Part shown: one piece after another, positions 4,977-5,309 of the stretch
Layout: every line of letters begins with the position of its first letter
Numbering within the stretch: position 1 is the stretch's first letter
DNA from: Desulfobacterales bacterium
GTDB lineage: Bacteria; Desulfobacterota; Desulfobacteria; Desulfobacterales; C00003106
Reading direction: 5' to 3'
DNA: 5,309 nucleotides
Assembly: GCA_030672555.1 (NCBI GenBank)
Contig: DAOVGD010000201.1
Coordinates: forward strand, 1-5,309
Program-made: the position numbers and the translations under genes
The notes under the pieces: model-generated
Seen by the model: only the letters and a program-made list of their open reading frames with translations
Told to the model about the DNA's origin: nothing
Database searches by the model: none

Positions 4977-5309
4977 ATGAATCACTCCAATCACATCCCC
5001 CCCGGCTACATGGGGCAGGGGCTCAGGATCGACCTTTCCACCTGTACCAGTGAAATCGTCTCGCTGGACGAAGAGATGGCCGGCAAGTACCTTGGCGGAC
5101 GAGGATTTGGTATTTTCTTGGTCAAAGACCACATCACAAAAGATCCGTTTGATTCTGACATGCCGTTAGTCTTTAGTACCGGCCCGTTGAACAATACGGG
5201 TGTATATGCTGCAGGACGCGGAAGCGTGATTTCCAGGTCGCCCCTCACCGGTACAATCTTTGACGCCTGTTTTGGCGGGACCTTTGCTTACCACCTGAAA
5301 AGAGCAGGT
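4977..5309 (+). CDS. Aldehyde ferredoxin oxidoreductase (AOR) family protein, N-terminal part
   Basis: The first 111 residues are in the window and the frame is open at the end. Residues 10-22 (GYMGQGLRIDLST), 39-45 (LGGRGFG), 66-71 (FSTGPL), 80-92 (GRGSVISRSPLTG) and 98-111 (CFGGTFAYHLKRAG) follow, in order, the conserved blocks of the AOR N-terminal domain, which binds the tungsten (or molybdenum) bis-pyranopterin cofactor. Family members oxidise aldehydes to acids with ferredoxin, or in relatives such as BamB reduce benzoyl-CoA; the substrate cannot be told from this end. The iron-sulphur cysteines lie further downstream, outside the window. The start at ATG 4977 is the first in frame; a second Met at 5010 lies inside the conserved GYMG block, so it is unlikely. 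No good ribosome-binding site is visible. It begins 43 nt after the inverted-repeat element. Confidence 0.85.
   Translation, partial: MNHSNHIPPGYMGQGLRIDLSTCTSEIVSLDEEMAGKYLGGRGFGIFLVKDHITKDPFDSDMPLVFSTGPLNNTGVYAAGRGSVISRSPLTGTIFDACFGGTFAYHLKRAG

Overview
The window is a stretch of bacterial chromosome with moderate GC. It most resembles an anaerobic Desulfobacterota-type (deltaproteobacterial) genome. This is an inference from the gene types: an aldehyde ferredoxin oxidoreductase (AOR) family enzyme, a PPGQ-ending lipoprotein of a kind I recall from Geobacter and Desulfuromonas relatives, remnants of a hybrid sensor kinase, and an AT-rich palindromic repeat. No rRNA, tRNA, CRISPR array or intact transposase is visible.

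Layout from left to right: (1) The 3' end of a 23S rRNA uracil-C5-methyltransferase gene (RlmD/RumA type, 2-313). (2) A toxin-antitoxin zone. It opens with a 16-bp perfect palindrome and a promoter, followed by a two-gene MNT/HEPN module (425-601 and 594-758) in which the nucleotidyltransferase lacks its N-terminus and the HEPN protein lacks its C-terminus. Next comes an apparently intact zeta-toxin-like P-loop kinase (833-1423) overlapping by ATGA a 71-residue partner (1420-1635). (3) A gene-poor stretch (1636-2040) holding a 29-codon fragment like the C-terminus of an AAA-type ATPase. (4) A minus-strand pair: a short lipoprotein (2041-2451), preceded by an ORF (2471-2815) that joins the membrane-anchored start of a sensor kinase to the second half of a receiver domain. 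(5) A large plus-strand MscS-type channel with a signal peptide and a periplasmic coiled coil (2988-4685). (6) An AT-rich inverted-repeat element (4740-4933). (7) The start of an AOR-family gene (4977-5309, running off the window).

The genes do not form one pathway. RlmD, the channel and the AOR look like housekeeping or metabolic genes. The segment from about 314 to 2815 looks like an accessory zone in which defence or toxin-antitoxin and signalling genes have been gained and partly deleted. The only apparently complete accessory system is the toxin-first zeta kinase pair. The most interesting points are the doubly truncated MNT/HEPN module that keeps good expression signals, the inverted order and unusual partner of the zeta kinase, the in-frame sensor-kinase deletion product, the possible doubling of the beta domain in the MscS protein, and the inverted-repeat element next to the AOR start.
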